DNA of 64,000 nucleotides from an uncultured Gammaproteobacteria bacterium (GCA_947258975.1 CAMYKK010000006.1:79864-143863), one strand, 5' to 3'; numbered from the stretch's first letter, positions 1 through 9,532 are shown. A program made the numbers and translations. Notes: generated by a model not told the origin, from the sequence alone.

Positions 1-207
1 CCCGGTTGCCTCGCGCAGAAGGCTGAGCGGCGCTTCCCGCGGTACATAGAACAGGCCCGCGCTGCCGTCCTCGAGGATTACCAGACCGAAGTCGGCGTGC
101 GCCTTATCATGCCGCACCGGTGGCACATAAACACGGTCCACACGCGGCAGCGCAAATTCATCGTCGATGATTCGGGTCAACGCGAGAATTTCAGGTAGGA
201 TACTCAT
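1..207 (-). CDS. Hypothetical protein, C-terminus outside window
   Basis: An open frame runs from an ATG (complement of 205-207) through 69 sense codons to the window edge without a stop. The visible N-terminus begins MSILPEILALTRIIDDEFAL and continues with a short hydrophilic stretch and a strand-like segment (FGLVILEDGSAGLFYV). No family is recognised. It is divergent from the next hypothetical gene, with the start codons about 80 bp apart, so the two may share a regulatory region. Confidence 0.5.
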   Translation of the reverse strand, partial: MSILPEILALTRIIDDEFALPRVDRVYVPPVRHDKAHADFGLVILEDGSAGLFYVPREAPLSLLREATG

Positions 208-287
208 TCGATTGATTAAAGCCGGGTTGGGTGCCTCGGGTCAAACCAGTGCGCGCCATCACCGATGCTGTTAACTCGTTCGACATT

Positions 288-677
288 ATGAGCCGTGTCC
301 CATCACATGCCGGTCGATACCTTGCCCTCAGCAGAGATGATGAACGCATCTACGAGGCGCATATCGTGATTCAACTCGGGGCCGGACGCGCCATCTATTG
401 CAAACGGCTTGGACGGCTGTACTTTTTTGACGCCGCCGACAGACAGATCGGGGCCGCGGTGCAAGCGGTGCTGCGAGGCCTGGGATGCGAAGCGGACATC
501 CAGCCGGTGGAACTCGATCAACACCGGTACATGGCGGTCGGCAAAAAGGTGCAATTGGACGACGCACAGTTGGCGACGGTATTTTCCGCACTCGCATTGA
601 TGGGAGTTGCCGTCGAGCGGGGTGACTCCGATATCCTGCGCCGCGCAACCTTGGGCGCCGGCCCGCCTTCTGGTTGA
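288..677 (+). CDS. Hypothetical protein
   Basis: Small soluble protein of about 129 residues from the ATG at 288. A GTG at 231 in the same frame would add 19 residues, and neither start has a clear Shine-Dalgarno. The sequence alternates predicted strands and helices (YEAHIVIQLGAGRAIYCKRL, LDDAQLATVFSALALMGVAV). There is no signal peptide or membrane segment. It converges on the UbiA-type gene, whose stop lies 7 bp further on. Function unknown. Confidence 0.5.
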   Translation: MSRVPSHAGRYLALSRDDERIYEAHIVIQLGAGRAIYCKRLGRLYFFDAADRQIGAAVQAVLRGLGCEADIQPVELDQHRYMAVGKKVQLDDAQLATVFSALALMGVAVERGDSDILRRATLGAGPPSG

Positions 678-683
678 GGCGCT

Positions 684-1655
684 TCAGTGCGCCCGCGCGA
701 TAAATGCCAAGATGGACGCCAGCGTCAGACCATGAGCCAGGGCGCTGAAAATGGTCAGCTTGATCGGGATCAACAGCCGTGCAGGATGACCGGCATCGTG
801 AATCAAATAGGCGGCCGATCTGGCCGCGATGACCAACGGCAGCATCGACAGTAACACGATCGCCGGCGCGATTCCGGCGATGACCGCGAACAGCACAATG
901 CCGGTCGCGGCAAACACATTGACGACATAGATCCATTTCCCGCGTTCCGGACCCAAGCGCACCACCCAGTGATGTTTACCAGCAGAGTCGTCGGCCAGCC
1001 GATCTGGAAACTGGTTGATATAGAGAATATTGGTCACCAGCAGGCCATAAGGCAGACAAAGCCACGACAACTCCCAATCCCAACTCTGGCGTTGCACGAA
1101 GTCCGTGCCCAGAGGAATTAGAATACCGAAACCCAACGCGACACAGGGCTCCCCCCAACCGCGGCTGTCGAGCTTAAATGGCGGTGCCGAATATGCCCAG
1201 CCGATGAACACACCGATCGCACCAAGGGCCAGCAAACTCCAGTGGCTGCTAAAGGTCAGCACCGCACCGATAGATACTCCGGCGGCGAGCAACGCCAGGC
1301 CGTAGTGCAGGGTTTGTCTTTCCGTGAGCACCTGGTTCTGGATGAACCGGCTGCCGCCGGTGAACGGGTATATGCGGTCGTCATTGTTGGTGTCGCTGCC
1401 GTTCAAGGCGTCGTAGTAGTCGTTGAGCACGTTGATGGCGGCGTGAATGGCCGTTGCCCCGACGAGTGTCAACAGCGCCGTGGTCCAATTCAAAGGCGCA
1501 CCGCGATATAGAGCATAGGCAAGGCCCAAGATGCATCCTGCAACCGTAATGGTGAGAAACGGTGGCCGCGTCGCCAACCAGTAACGACGCAGCGGATTCT
1601 TCAAGGCCTGCGGTGTGGGCTCGAGCGTTGCTGACTCGATAGGGTCTGCCTTCAT
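684..1655 (-). CDS. UbiA-family prenyltransferase (MenA-like)
   Basis: Integral membrane protein of 323 residues with about eight hydrophobic segments. It carries the two aspartate-rich motifs of the UbiA superfamily: NDYYDALNGSDTNNDD near residues 98-113, for Mg-diphosphate binding, and a second, degenerate one around NQFPDRLADDSAGK near residue 215. UbiA enzymes transfer a prenyl chain to an aromatic acceptor in quinone, heme or chlorophyll biosynthesis. The first motif and overall length resemble 1,4-dihydroxy-2-naphthoate prenyltransferases (MenA), but the substrate cannot be told from sequence alone and no menaquinone genes are adjacent. It stands alone on this strand, followed upstream by about 500 bp of non-coding DNA. 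Confidence 0.8.
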   Translation of the reverse strand: MKADPIESATLEPTPQALKNPLRRYWLATRPPFLTITVAGCILGLAYALYRGAPLNWTTALLTLVGATAIHAAINVLNDYYDALNGSDTNNDDRIYPFTGGSRFIQNQVLTERQTLHYGLALLAAGVSIGAVLTFSSHWSLLALGAIGVFIGWAYSAPPFKLDSRGWGEPCVALGFGILIPLGTDFVQRQSWDWELSWLCLPYGLLVTNILYINQFPDRLADDSAGKHHWVVRLGPERGKWIYVVNVFAATGIVLFAVIAGIAPAIVLLSMLPLVIAARSAAYLIHDAGHPARLLIPIKLTIFSALAHGLTLASILAFIARAH

Positions 1656-2168
1656 TAGCGTTGTTTATATCCCGGCTACGGGTGGATAGGATCCCGACTC
1701 TATTATGCAATGATTTGTCGCGAAGGATATCGCCGTTCCGGAGTGGCCCTTGGCATGATCGTGCCCACATTCGGGTTATCGTGGGTAATTTCCAGGCTCA
1801 GGCCCGAATGGCACATGCTCGAGGCCAACCCGAGCTTGAAAAGAGCTGAATTGAGGGGGAATTTCCGGGACCGTCGCCAGCAGGGATGCCGGCGTCGAGC
1901 CTACATGGACGTATTTACGGCGTGTCCCGGAAATTTTCCCTCGGTTCAGATCGGCCTGACACCTCCAACAAGTGCCACGTGGCACAGCCCCTGATTGTGC
2001 CAACGGTGGTGTTGGGCAGTACAGGCATAGTGGGTAGATTCAAGGCTCGCGGATATGTGCCGGCATACCAGCGTGCCGGTGAGATGTAACCCGCGGTAGT
2101 TAAGGAGGTGGCATCCTGCCGCGTTCGGTTGGTTTATCCGCTGCCCTTATCAGGAAGTCGACGCATTT
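1656..2168. other. Non-coding interval with a dispersed repeat
   Basis: This 513-bp stretch lies between the UbiA-type gene and a decayed outer-membrane gene. Small open frames here have no recognisable content. The only clear structure is the 105-bp palindromic element at 1845-1949, which recurs near 60.1 kb. Confidence 0.6.
1845..1949. repeat. 105-bp dispersed element with imperfect terminal inverted repeats
   Basis: The same 105 bp occur at 60044-60148 with roughly 90% or better identity and no length change. The ends form an imperfect inverted repeat of about 26 bp centred on aatttccgggac at the left and gtcccggaaatt at the right. An inner inverted repeat (gtcgccagc / gctggcgac) is intact in the 60-kb copy and degraded here. 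The element carries no gene. Its size and architecture suggest a MITE or a REP-doublet-like element. Confidence 0.8.
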
Positions 2169-2698
2169 TTAAAATCTGAAACCGACCGTAAACCGATACT
2201 CACGTACCGCAGTGCTATCAAACCCAACTTTACTCTGTTCGCCGACGAGCGAGGCATCGCCACTGGCCGGCGGCACGACCTTCGCAGTCTTGTTGCCGTC
2301 GCGGTAGTTCACGCCCGCGCTGGCAAACCCATTTTCACCGAGACCGATCTCGATGCCGGCTCTGTTTCTATGGTCGTATTACTGCCGACGCGGATGTTGA
2401 CTTTGGGATACGCGACAGTGGAAAAGCCGTTCAACTGGGCCTTCAGGCCATAGTTTCCCGGATCCAGCTCCAGGAAGCGGAATTGCCCTTGCGCGTCGGT
2501 GATTTGAATTCGCGGCGCGCCGGTGTCGGTCACCGTCACCGTCACCGTCACCCCGGGGAGGGCGTTGCCCTCACTGTCGACCGCGGTGCCGTACAAGTTG
2601 CCGGTCTGCACCTGCGCGAGTGCGGGATGCGACGCACCCATCACGGCGAACAGCAGTATCAGCGCAATGTTGCGGATAATGGAACCGGACTCCCCCAT
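2169..2698 (-). pseudogene. Remnant of an outer-membrane beta-barrel (Oar/TonB-type) protein gene
   Basis: The 5' part (2309-2698) encodes a signal peptide (about residues 7-28, ending ALAQ) followed by a carboxypeptidase-regulatory-like domain (GNLYGTAVDSEGNALPGVTV ... YGLKAQLNGFSTV). That is the usual N-terminus of Oar-like TonB-dependent proteins. This frame closes at 2309. In another frame the DNA encodes about 60 residues typical of a barrel C-terminus (GENGFASAGVNYRDGNK ... EYRFTVGFRF), ending in phenylalanine at a TAA at 2169-2171. The join lies near 2370. The whole plug and most of the barrel are missing, so an internal deletion with frame change has fused the two ends of a much longer gene. 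Confidence 0.7.
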
Positions 2699-2779
2699 AG
2701 CCCTGCGTAACCGATCATCGTGGTGCGACCGGTAGCACCTTGCCCCCTTTCCAGGGAGCTTGTCAATATGGCCAATCAG

Positions 2780-4306
2780 TTATAGGCGCAAGCCAGTAAT
2801 GAGATGATCCCAATCCAGGGCCGCGGTGGTATCGACGGCCAGGCGCACACGGCGCTCGTCATCCGTCAATGGCTGTTGTGAATCTAATTGCCGCTGCAAT
2901 ACCGCCACTGTTGCCTCCGAGGCATCCGGTCGACCCTGCTCCCGTTTCCGGATGCGTCGTTCCATTACCGCCTGGCCGGCGTGGCAATGCAGGATGTGGA
3001 ATGGCACGCTGAGGCGCGCGGCCGCCTCACGAAATTGCCGGCGCTGCCCGGCCTCGAGAAAGGTGGCGTCGACGACCACCGGGTAGCCGAAACCGATGAC
3101 TCGTTCGGCGAGCCGCAGCAAGACTTGATACACACGCCCGATATTGCGCTGCGTATAGCGGGCGCCGGCGTTGATGCCGGATCGCCGGCGCTCGATATCG
3201 GAGCGTATGCGGATAACACCAGTGCGCTCCACGAGCCGCTCGGTGAACCAGGTCTTGCCGGATCCCGACAGGCCGTGGGTGATGATCAATGGTGTCGCTG
3301 CTGGCTGGTGCATCAGAGCGCTGGCCAGTGAGATGTGACGCACCACGTCCTGCTCCTGGCGCCGCTGCAGCGCATCGGATTGTTGGCGGCGTAGGCACGC
3401 GACCTTGGCACGCACCAGTGCGCGGTACACCAGGTAGTAGCGCAGCACCGAAAGCGCCGCATAATCTCCAGTGTGTTCCAGGTAGCGCAGCCACAGCCGG
3501 TGGGCGAGGTGCTCCCGCTCATGGTAATGGAGATCCATCATCGCGAACGCGACATCGCTGGCAACGTCTATCCATCGTAATTGCGGGTTGAATTCCAGGC
3601 AGTCAAACAGCCGCACCTCGCCGTCCACCAGTACCATGTTCGCCAGATGCATATCGCCGTGGCATTCGCGCACCCTGTCTTGGGCGAGCCTGCTGGCGAA
3701 CGAATCTGCCAGCCGCTGCGCCGATTCTTGAGTCCAATCATGCAGCTTCCGCAGTTGCTTTGCTTCATTGCCAATAACACAGGGATCGATATGTGGGAAG
3801 TTATCCAAGGCGCGTTCGCGTACGTGCTTGGCGTCGGAATAGTCCGAATCGGGCGCCGCTATCTCGGTCTGTTGGTGAAATTCAGCCACGTGTTGCGCCA
3901 GGTCATCAATGTGTTCGGATGTGATTCGGCCGGCGCGCACCATGTGATCCAATCGGTCCGGTTCGTGGAACTGGCGCATTTTTACCGCGTATTCGATCAC
4001 CCTACCGTCGCCGCCGACGCGGGGGTCCTGTTCACTGCCGGTGATCGGCACCACGCCCAGATACAGCTCGGGTGCCATTCTCCGGTTCAAGCGCAGTTCC
4101 TCCTCACAGAAAAACAAGCGCTGATCGAGTGACGAGAAGTCGAGAAAGCCGAGGTCGACCGGTTTTTTGATTTTGTATGCGATATCACCGGTTAGCAGGA
4201 TATACGAGATGTGCGTCTCCATGACTTCGAATCCGGTCACCGGGTGATCGAACAACTCCCGCCGTTGTAAGCGGTCGATCAATACCGGCCGCTGTGATTC
4301 ACCCAT
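2780..4306 (-). CDS. Aminoglycoside-phosphotransferase-like/P-loop kinase fusion
   Basis: Protein of 508 residues with two domains. The N-terminal part (about 1-330) is an APH/ChoK-type kinase-like fold with the catalytic-loop motif HGDMHLANMVL and a downstream metal-binding FDCLEFN. The C-terminal part (about 335-508) is a COG0645-type P-loop kinase with Walker A GLSGSGKTWFTERL. This fusion is widespread in proteobacteria and is usually annotated as bifunctional aminoglycoside phosphotransferase/ATP-binding protein. Its physiological substrate is unknown, and a role in antibiotic resistance should not be assumed. The ATG is about 30 bp downstream of the YbaK-type gene on the same strand, so the two may be co-transcribed. 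Confidence 0.8.
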   Translation of the reverse strand: MGESQRPVLIDRLQRRELFDHPVTGFEVMETHISYILLTGDIAYKIKKPVDLGFLDFSSLDQRLFFCEEELRLNRRMAPELYLGVVPITGSEQDPRVGGDGRVIEYAVKMRQFHEPDRLDHMVRAGRITSEHIDDLAQHVAEFHQQTEIAAPDSDYSDAKHVRERALDNFPHIDPCVIGNEAKQLRKLHDWTQESAQRLADSFASRLAQDRVRECHGDMHLANMVLVDGEVRLFDCLEFNPQLRWIDVASDVAFAMMDLHYHEREHLAHRLWLRYLEHTGDYAALSVLRYYLVYRALVRAKVACLRRQQSDALQRRQEQDVVRHISLASALMHQPAATPLIITHGLSGSGKTWFTERLVERTGVIRIRSDIERRRSGINAGARYTQRNIGRVYQVLLRLAERVIGFGYPVVVDATFLEAGQRRQFREAAARLSVPFHILHCHAGQAVMERRIRKREQGRPDASEATVAVLQRQLDSQQPLTDDERRVRLAVDTTAALDWDHLITGLRL

Positions 4307-4336
4307 CGATGGACGCGCCCCGATTATTCCATGGGG

Positions 4337-4804
4337 TTATTCTTTGACTGAAAAACTCGCGATCCGAGGCTGTACGAGCTTTGCGAAGTCTTCAAAGGCA
4401 AGGCGCACGACCTGCGTATGGGTACCGGCGTTGAAGGTGATGTCGTCGTCCTCCTTGAGCATCTCGTCGACATAGGTATCCATACCATACAGATTTCCGA
4501 ACGGCGGCATGGCGCCGACCTCGCAGCCGGGAAACAATTGTTGAAACTCCTGCTCGGTAGCAAGAGCGGCATTGACCGCGCCTGCGGTAGTCGCCAGCGT
4601 ATCGAGATTGACGTGCCGTGACGCAGGCACCACCGCCATGGCGATGTCTCCGTCCAGCTTCACCATCACCGTCTTGGCGAACTCACGCCGTGGTACCAAT
4701 GTCGACGCGGCCACCTCGCGGGCGGTGTACACCGGCGAATGATCGATGGCGATGTACTTGATGCGATGGCTGTCGAGAAATTCTCTGAGTTTTTGAACCG
4801 GCAT
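4337..4804 (-). CDS. YbaK/ProX-type aminoacyl-tRNA deacylase domain protein
   Basis: Protein of 155 residues that consists of a YbaK/aminoacyl-tRNA-synthetase-associated domain. Visible family features are the N-terminal HSPVYTAREVA segment, the AKTVMVKLDGDIAMAVVPASRHV strand-lysine region, and the GAMPPFG/NLYGMDTYVD loop. These proteins hydrolyse mischarged tRNA (Cys-tRNA-Pro, Ala-tRNA-Pro or relatives) in trans, in the cytoplasm. The exact tRNA specificity is not evident. It precedes the phosphotransferase-kinase fusion on the same strand. Confidence 0.8.
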   Translation of the reverse strand: MPVQKLREFLDSHRIKYIAIDHSPVYTAREVAASTLVPRREFAKTVMVKLDGDIAMAVVPASRHVNLDTLATTAGAVNAALATEQEFQQLFPGCEVGAMPPFGNLYGMDTYVDEMLKEDDDITFNAGTHTQVVRLAFEDFAKLVQPRIASFSVKE

Positions 4805-4927
4805 GGTTATTCTCGCTGTTCGGATCTTATGACAAGAACTTCAGCACGAAGGCACGGGTTCACACCATGACTTCGGTCAAGTGACCGCTTACCGAACCGC
4901 GCAGCACGACGTGGCGCTGTGGCGTGA

Positions 4928-6358
4928 TTATCCTTTTATGCACACCAGGGGGATTACGCGCGCCACCTTACGCGCCAGTCCGGCACGGTCGGCGGCGTTG
5001 ACGACTGCGTCTACGTCTTTGTACGCGTCCGGGGCCTCTTCGGCGATGCCTCGCATCGAGGGGCTGCGCACGATGATGCCACGCTCCTCCAATTCATCGA
5101 TCACCTCGCGTCCGCGCCAGGTCTTGGTGGCGCGTCGACGGCTCATACTGCGTCCGGCCCCATGACAGGCAGATGCGAATGACAACGCATCGTTGCCGGC
5201 GTTGCCGGCGAGGACATGGGACGCGGTACCCATGGAACCGCCTATCAACACCGGTTGTCCCACGTCCCGAAACACAGCGGGTAATTCCGGATGACCGGGG
5301 CCGAACGCCCGTGTGGCGCCCTTGCGGTGAACGTAGAGTTGCCGGATCTCGCCGTTGACTGCGTGCTGTTCCAATTTGCATGTGTTGTGCGACACGTCAT
5401 ATAACAATTCCAGCTGTGCGTCGGGCAGGACCCTCGCAAATACCTGGCGGGTCAGGTGGGTGATGATCTCACGGTTGGCGAGGGCGCAGTTGATGGCGGC
5501 GCGCATCGCACCCAGATAGCCCCTGCCTTGCGCAGAGTGAATCGGCGCGCATGCCAGTTCCCGGTCCGGTAGATCGATGCCGTGCCGGTGTGCTGCCTGG
5601 GCCATATCCCGGAGGTGTTCGGTGCCGATCTGGTGCCCCAGACCGCGCGACCCGCAATGTATGGTGACCACGATATCGCCGGTATGCAGCCCGAAAACTT
5701 CCGCGGTTCGCTGGTCGTAAACCTCGGATACCTCTTGAATTTCCAGGTAATGATTGCCGGAGCCCAGGGTGCCCATTTCGCTGCGTTGTCGTGTCTTGGC
5801 GCGCGCCGAAACCTCGTTGGGGAGCGCGTCGCGCATCGTACCGTGCTCCTCGATGCGCTCCAGGTCTGCAGCACTTCCCCAACCTTGCGCGACGGCCCAC
5901 TGGGCGCCGCCGGCCAACATCGCGTCCATCTGCGCGTCATCCAAGCGGATGCGTCCGGTGCTGCCGACACCCACTGGGATCTCTTCATACAGCGCATTGG
6001 CGAGAATCCTTTTGTTTAACTCGAGGTCGGCGACCTTGAGACCGGTCCGCAGGGTGCGCACGCCGCATGAAATGTCGAAGCCGACGCCGCCGGCCGAGAC
6101 CACGCCCCCTTGATCGGCATCGAAAGCCGCCACACCGCCGATCGGAAAACCATATCCCCAGTGGGCATCGGGCATCGCGTAGCTGGCGGTTACGATGCCC
6201 GGTAGGGCCGCGACATTCGTTGCCTGCTTCAATACTTTGTCATCCATGGCGGCGACAAGGTCGTAATCACCATAGATAACGACCGGCACACGCATGTGTC
6301 CGCGCGGATCCAATTGCCAACTGTATTTGGAACTCTGCTTCAGGTCATTTATATCCAC
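4928..6358 (-). CDS. rtcB: RNA-splicing ligase RtcB
   Basis: GTP-dependent RNA ligase that joins 2',3'-cyclic phosphate or 3'-phosphate ends to 5'-OH ends through a guanylylated histidine. The 476-residue length fits the family. Metal-binding Asp95 and Cys98 lie in GGVGFDISCGVR. Other conserved features are GSGNHYLEIQ, the histidine-rich HCGSRGLGHQIG, the VHRKGATRAFGPGHP segment, and the guanylylated-histidine motif ACHGAGRSMSR. The start is GTG. Archease, its activating cofactor, lies 12 bp upstream, so the pair forms an operon. In bacteria such pairs usually serve RNA repair. No RtcR-type regulator is visible nearby. Confidence 0.93.
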   Translation of the reverse strand: MDINDLKQSSKYSWQLDPRGHMRVPVVIYGDYDLVAAMDDKVLKQATNVAALPGIVTASYAMPDAHWGYGFPIGGVAAFDADQGGVVSAGGVGFDISCGVRTLRTGLKVADLELNKRILANALYEEIPVGVGSTGRIRLDDAQMDAMLAGGAQWAVAQGWGSAADLERIEEHGTMRDALPNEVSARAKTRQRSEMGTLGSGNHYLEIQEVSEVYDQRTAEVFGLHTGDIVVTIHCGSRGLGHQIGTEHLRDMAQAAHRHGIDLPDRELACAPIHSAQGRGYLGAMRAAINCALANREIITHLTRQVFARVLPDAQLELLYDVSHNTCKLEQHAVNGEIRQLYVHRKGATRAFGPGHPELPAVFRDVGQPVLIGGSMGTASHVLAGNAGNDALSFASACHGAGRSMSRRRATKTWRGREVIDELEERGIIVRSPSMRGIAEEAPDAYKDVDAVVNAADRAGLARKVARVIPLVCIKG

Positions 6359-6370
6359 GGGGCTATCCCA

Positions 6371-6808
6371 CTATACGTCCACGATACATTGCGCAATCCA
6401 TACTCCTTCCTCATTGGCAACACGCAACTCCGTGTAGGTCGCTCCTTTCACTTCGACTGCCGGTTGATGACGGTATCGATCCACTCGCTCGCCCCATGCC
6501 TGAGCCTGCAAGTGGCAGTCGTCGATGTGCAGCTGGAAATGGCCGAACAACATATTGCGCACCGCCATTTCGTAGATCAACGCATTCAACCAATCGAACA
6601 GCAATGTCTCCAGTTCGCTGGCTTGAATCTCCAGTTGTATAGAATTACGGCACCGGACTTTTGACGGTTCGGTGATCGCCGCGGTCAATGCCATGGCTGC
6701 TTGTTCAAACGCCTCTTCAATACTGCAGCCGACACCGCGTATACCGATGTCCGCCATATGGGAAAAATGCTCCCAGTCCCCGGGACAGCTTGCCAGGCGC
6801 TTCGTCAT
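6371..6808 (-). CDS. Archease, RtcB cofactor
   Basis: Protein of about 145 residues with the archease pattern: an N-terminal HFSHMADIGIRGVG metal-binding segment, a central ELETLLFDWLNALIYEM helix, and a C-terminal VKGATYTELRV strand leading to the final aspartate (IVDV). Archease promotes multiple turnover and guanylylation of RtcB. The ATG at 6808 is preferred over an upstream in-frame TTG at 6820. It is the first gene of the archease-rtcB pair. Confidence 0.9.
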   Translation of the reverse strand: MTKRLASCPGDWEHFSHMADIGIRGVGCSIEEAFEQAAMALTAAITEPSKVRCRNSIQLEIQASELETLLFDWLNALIYEMAVRNMLFGHFQLHIDDCHLQAQAWGERVDRYRHQPAVEVKGATYTELRVANEEGVWIAQCIVDV

Positions 6809-7049
6809 GGTAATTTCCAAGCATACTGGTATGTTTTGACATGTCGTTGATTGTAGTCAAAATTGAGTGTCCTGATACGTCTAACATTTGCTACCACACA
6901 TCGACGGCACGGTTACCGTGTGTCCCAGCTACTCGCCAGTGTCCCCTCTTCAACCGGCGGGACGTGAATACCTCAGAGGCCGCCGCAAGCGGTTGGCCGG
7001 GGTCTGTGCAATCACCCATCGGATCGGCATGGCCGCATTCGGCATCTAC

Positions 7050-7063
7050 TTGATTTTCATCAA
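7050..7063 (+). promoter_or_regulatory. FNR/Anr-type operator
   Basis: TTGATTTTCATCAA is a perfect match to the FNR/Anr dyad TTGAT-N4-ATCAA. It sits about 60 bp upstream of the ATG of the Lon-like protease gene. A class II activator position would put transcription start near 7098. Oxygen-responsive activation fits an operon that ends in an oxygen-independent ribonucleotide reductase. Confidence 0.7.
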
Positions 7064-7123
7064 GGAGCGAGAAAGAACGGCAACGCACACTAAGCGGCGT
7101 GCCAATCATTGCGAGATCAGCCG

Positions 7124-9532
7124 ATGCCGCGACCCGAACCATTGCCGATCGAGGCCTTGTATACCCCCTGTGACACCAGCCAGATGCCGTTCGCGGATAC
7201 CGCGGAATTGGAGGAATTTGACGGTGTCATCGGTCAGCCGCGCGCCCTGGGAGCCATCCATTTCGGTACCGGCATAGACCGGGACGGTTTCAATATCTAT
7301 GCGATGGGTTCCTCGGGCACCGGCCGTTTCACAATCGCCAAGCGCATCCTCGAACAACAGGCCGCCAAACGCGATGCGCCTTCAGACTGGTGTTACGTGT
7401 ACAACTTCAAACGACCTCATAAGCCCAATGCGTTGCGCTTACCAGCGGGGCATGGCGCAGCGCTGCGGGACGATATGGAGCAATTGATTGAAGATCTGAG
7501 ATCGGAGATTCCCTCGGCGTTCGAAACCGAGGAATATCACTCGCGCATCGAAAAACTTGAACAGGAGTTGAATGAACGGCGCGACAACGCGCTGAACGAA
7601 TTGGCGACGGAAGCCGGGGAGCACAATGTTCGTTTTCTACATACGCCCGCCGGTTTCGCGTTCGCGCCGCTGGATGAAAAAGGCGAGGTGATCCGGCCGG
7701 AATCGTTTGAGCAGTTGTCGCCGGCGGACAAGCAACGCATCGAGCAGATAGTCGAGGACCTGCAGAAACGGTTACAACGTATTATCCGCCAGATTCCGAT
7801 CTGGCAGAAAGAGACGCGGGAGAAAAACAAGGAACTGGATCGCGAAATCGGGCGATATGCGGTAGATCATTTGATCCGCCTCATAAAGGAACATCACCGA
7901 CAGTTGCCCGAAGTAATGACCTATCTGGACGACGTCGAACGCGACATCGTCGAACATGTGCGTGACTTCGGCAGTGAGTCTGAACCCCAGTCAAGCCTGC
8001 CCGGTATCGCCCCCAAATCTGAGGCGCTGAATCGTTACAATGTAAACGTCATCATAGATCATGACGGCGAACTTGCCGCGCCGGTGGTCTATCAGGACCT
8101 GCCTACGTATTCCAACCTCGTGGGGCGCGTGGAATACCGTGCTCAAATGGGGACCTTGGTCACCGACTTCACGTTGATCAAGGCCGGCGATCTGCATCAG
8201 GCGAATGGCGGTTACCTGATCTTGGATGCGATTCGAGTGTTGACCCAGCCGTTCGCGTGGGACGGCCTGAAGCGGGCGTTGCGTTCGCGGGAAATTCGCA
8301 TCGAGCCGCTCGAAAAGGCGTTGGGATTCATGAGTACAGTGTCGCTCGAACCGGAACCGATACCGTTGGACGTAAAGGTCGTTTTGATCGGAGAACGCCT
8401 GCTTTACTATGTCTTGTGCCAATATGATCCGGAGTTCTCGGATCTGTTCAAGGTGGCCGCAGATTTCGACGAGCGCATGGATCGCGATCAAGAATCCGAC
8501 CTTCAGTTCGCACGATTAGTGGGCCGGATCGCCCGCCAGGAATCGTTATTGGCTCTGGATCAGAGCGCCGTAGCGCGAACCATCGAACACAGCTCACGCC
8601 TGGCGGAAGACACAGAGAAGCTGTCGATTCATATGCGGGAAATCGTGGATATCATGCAGGAGGCGGATTTCCGCGCACGCGAGGATGAAAAAGAGGTCAT
8701 CTCCCGGACACACGTGCAGCAAGCAATCGACGACAAGGTCTACAGATTGGACCGCATTCGGCAACACATCTATGAGTTGATTCGCCGCGGTACGTTGAAA
8801 ATCGACATCAAGAACGCCAAAGTCGGGCAGATCAACGGCTTGTCGGTCATCGATATGGGCGGATTTTCATTCGGGCAGCCCGCCAGGATCACCGCAACCA
8901 CACGGCTGGGATCAGGAAAGCTGATCGACATTCAACGGGAGACGGAACTCGGTGGCAATATTCACTCCAAAGGCGTACTGATATTGTCGAATTATTTGGC
9001 TTCTCATTATGCCAAAGGGTATCCACTGTCGATGTCAGCGAGCCTGGCATTCGAGCAATCCTACGGACTGGTGGACGGGGACAGTGCATCCTTGGCGGAA
9101 CTTTGCGCGTTACTCTCTGCGTTGGCCGGTCTGCCGATCAATCAGTCGTTTGCGGTGACCGGGTCTGTCAATCAACTCGGCGAGGTGCAGGCGATCGGTG
9201 GAGTAAATCAGAAGATTGAAGGATTCTTTGATATCTGTCGGGCCATTGAATTAACTGGCGAGCAGGCGGTGCTTATTCCGCGGTCCAATGTACCGCATCT
9301 GATGCTCCGTCAGGACGTTATCGCGGCGGTAGAACGCGGTGATTTCAGTGTCTACGCGGTGGACAATGTCGATGACGCAATGACGCTTCTCACCGGAGTG
9401 CCGGCGGGAGTCCGTGATCAGAAGGATGAGTACCCTTCCGCGTCGGTAAGCGGCAGAGTCGAACAGGCGCTCATTGATTTGGCGACGCGGCGCCGGGATT
9501 ATGCGCGTGAACAACAGGACTCCGAACAATAA
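7124..9532 (+). CDS. Lon-like (LonB/COG1067-type) ATP-dependent protease
   Basis: Cytoplasmic AAA+ protease of about 802 residues. It has a Walker A-type loop GSSGTGRFTI near residue 60, a long coiled-coil middle region (about 120-260), an AAA lid, and a C-terminal Lon protease domain. The presumed catalytic serine is in GDSASLAELCALLSAL and the lysine in GGVNQKIEGFFDICR. This family lacks the Lon N-domain and is distinct from housekeeping Lon. A TTG at 7109 is in frame, but the ATG at 7124 is the better start. The stop overlaps the next ATG (TAATG), indicating translational coupling. The FNR-type box upstream suggests low-oxygen induction. Confidence 0.88.
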   Translation: MPRPEPLPIEALYTPCDTSQMPFADTAELEEFDGVIGQPRALGAIHFGTGIDRDGFNIYAMGSSGTGRFTIAKRILEQQAAKRDAPSDWCYVYNFKRPHKPNALRLPAGHGAALRDDMEQLIEDLRSEIPSAFETEEYHSRIEKLEQELNERRDNALNELATEAGEHNVRFLHTPAGFAFAPLDEKGEVIRPESFEQLSPADKQRIEQIVEDLQKRLQRIIRQIPIWQKETREKNKELDREIGRYAVDHLIRLIKEHHRQLPEVMTYLDDVERDIVEHVRDFGSESEPQSSLPGIAPKSEALNRYNVNVIIDHDGELAAPVVYQDLPTYSNLVGRVEYRAQMGTLVTDFTLIKAGDLHQANGGYLILDAIRVLTQPFAWDGLKRALRSREIRIEPLEKALGFMSTVSLEPEPIPLDVKVVLIGERLLYYVLCQYDPEFSDLFKVAADFDERMDRDQESDLQFARLVGRIARQESLLALDQSAVARTIEHSSRLAEDTEKLSIHMREIVDIMQEADFRAREDEKEVISRTHVQQAIDDKVYRLDRIRQHIYELIRRGTLKIDIKNAKVGQINGLSVIDMGGFSFGQPARITATTRLGSGKLIDIQRETELGGNIHSKGVLILSNYLASHYAKGYPLSMSASLAFEQSYGLVDGDSASLAELCALLSALAGLPINQSFAVTGSVNQLGEVQAIGGVNQKIEGFFDICRAIELTGEQAVLIPRSNVPHLMLRQDVIAAVERGDFSVYAVDNVDDAMTLLTGVPAGVRDQKDEYPSASVSGRVEQALIDLATRRRDYAREQQDSEQ

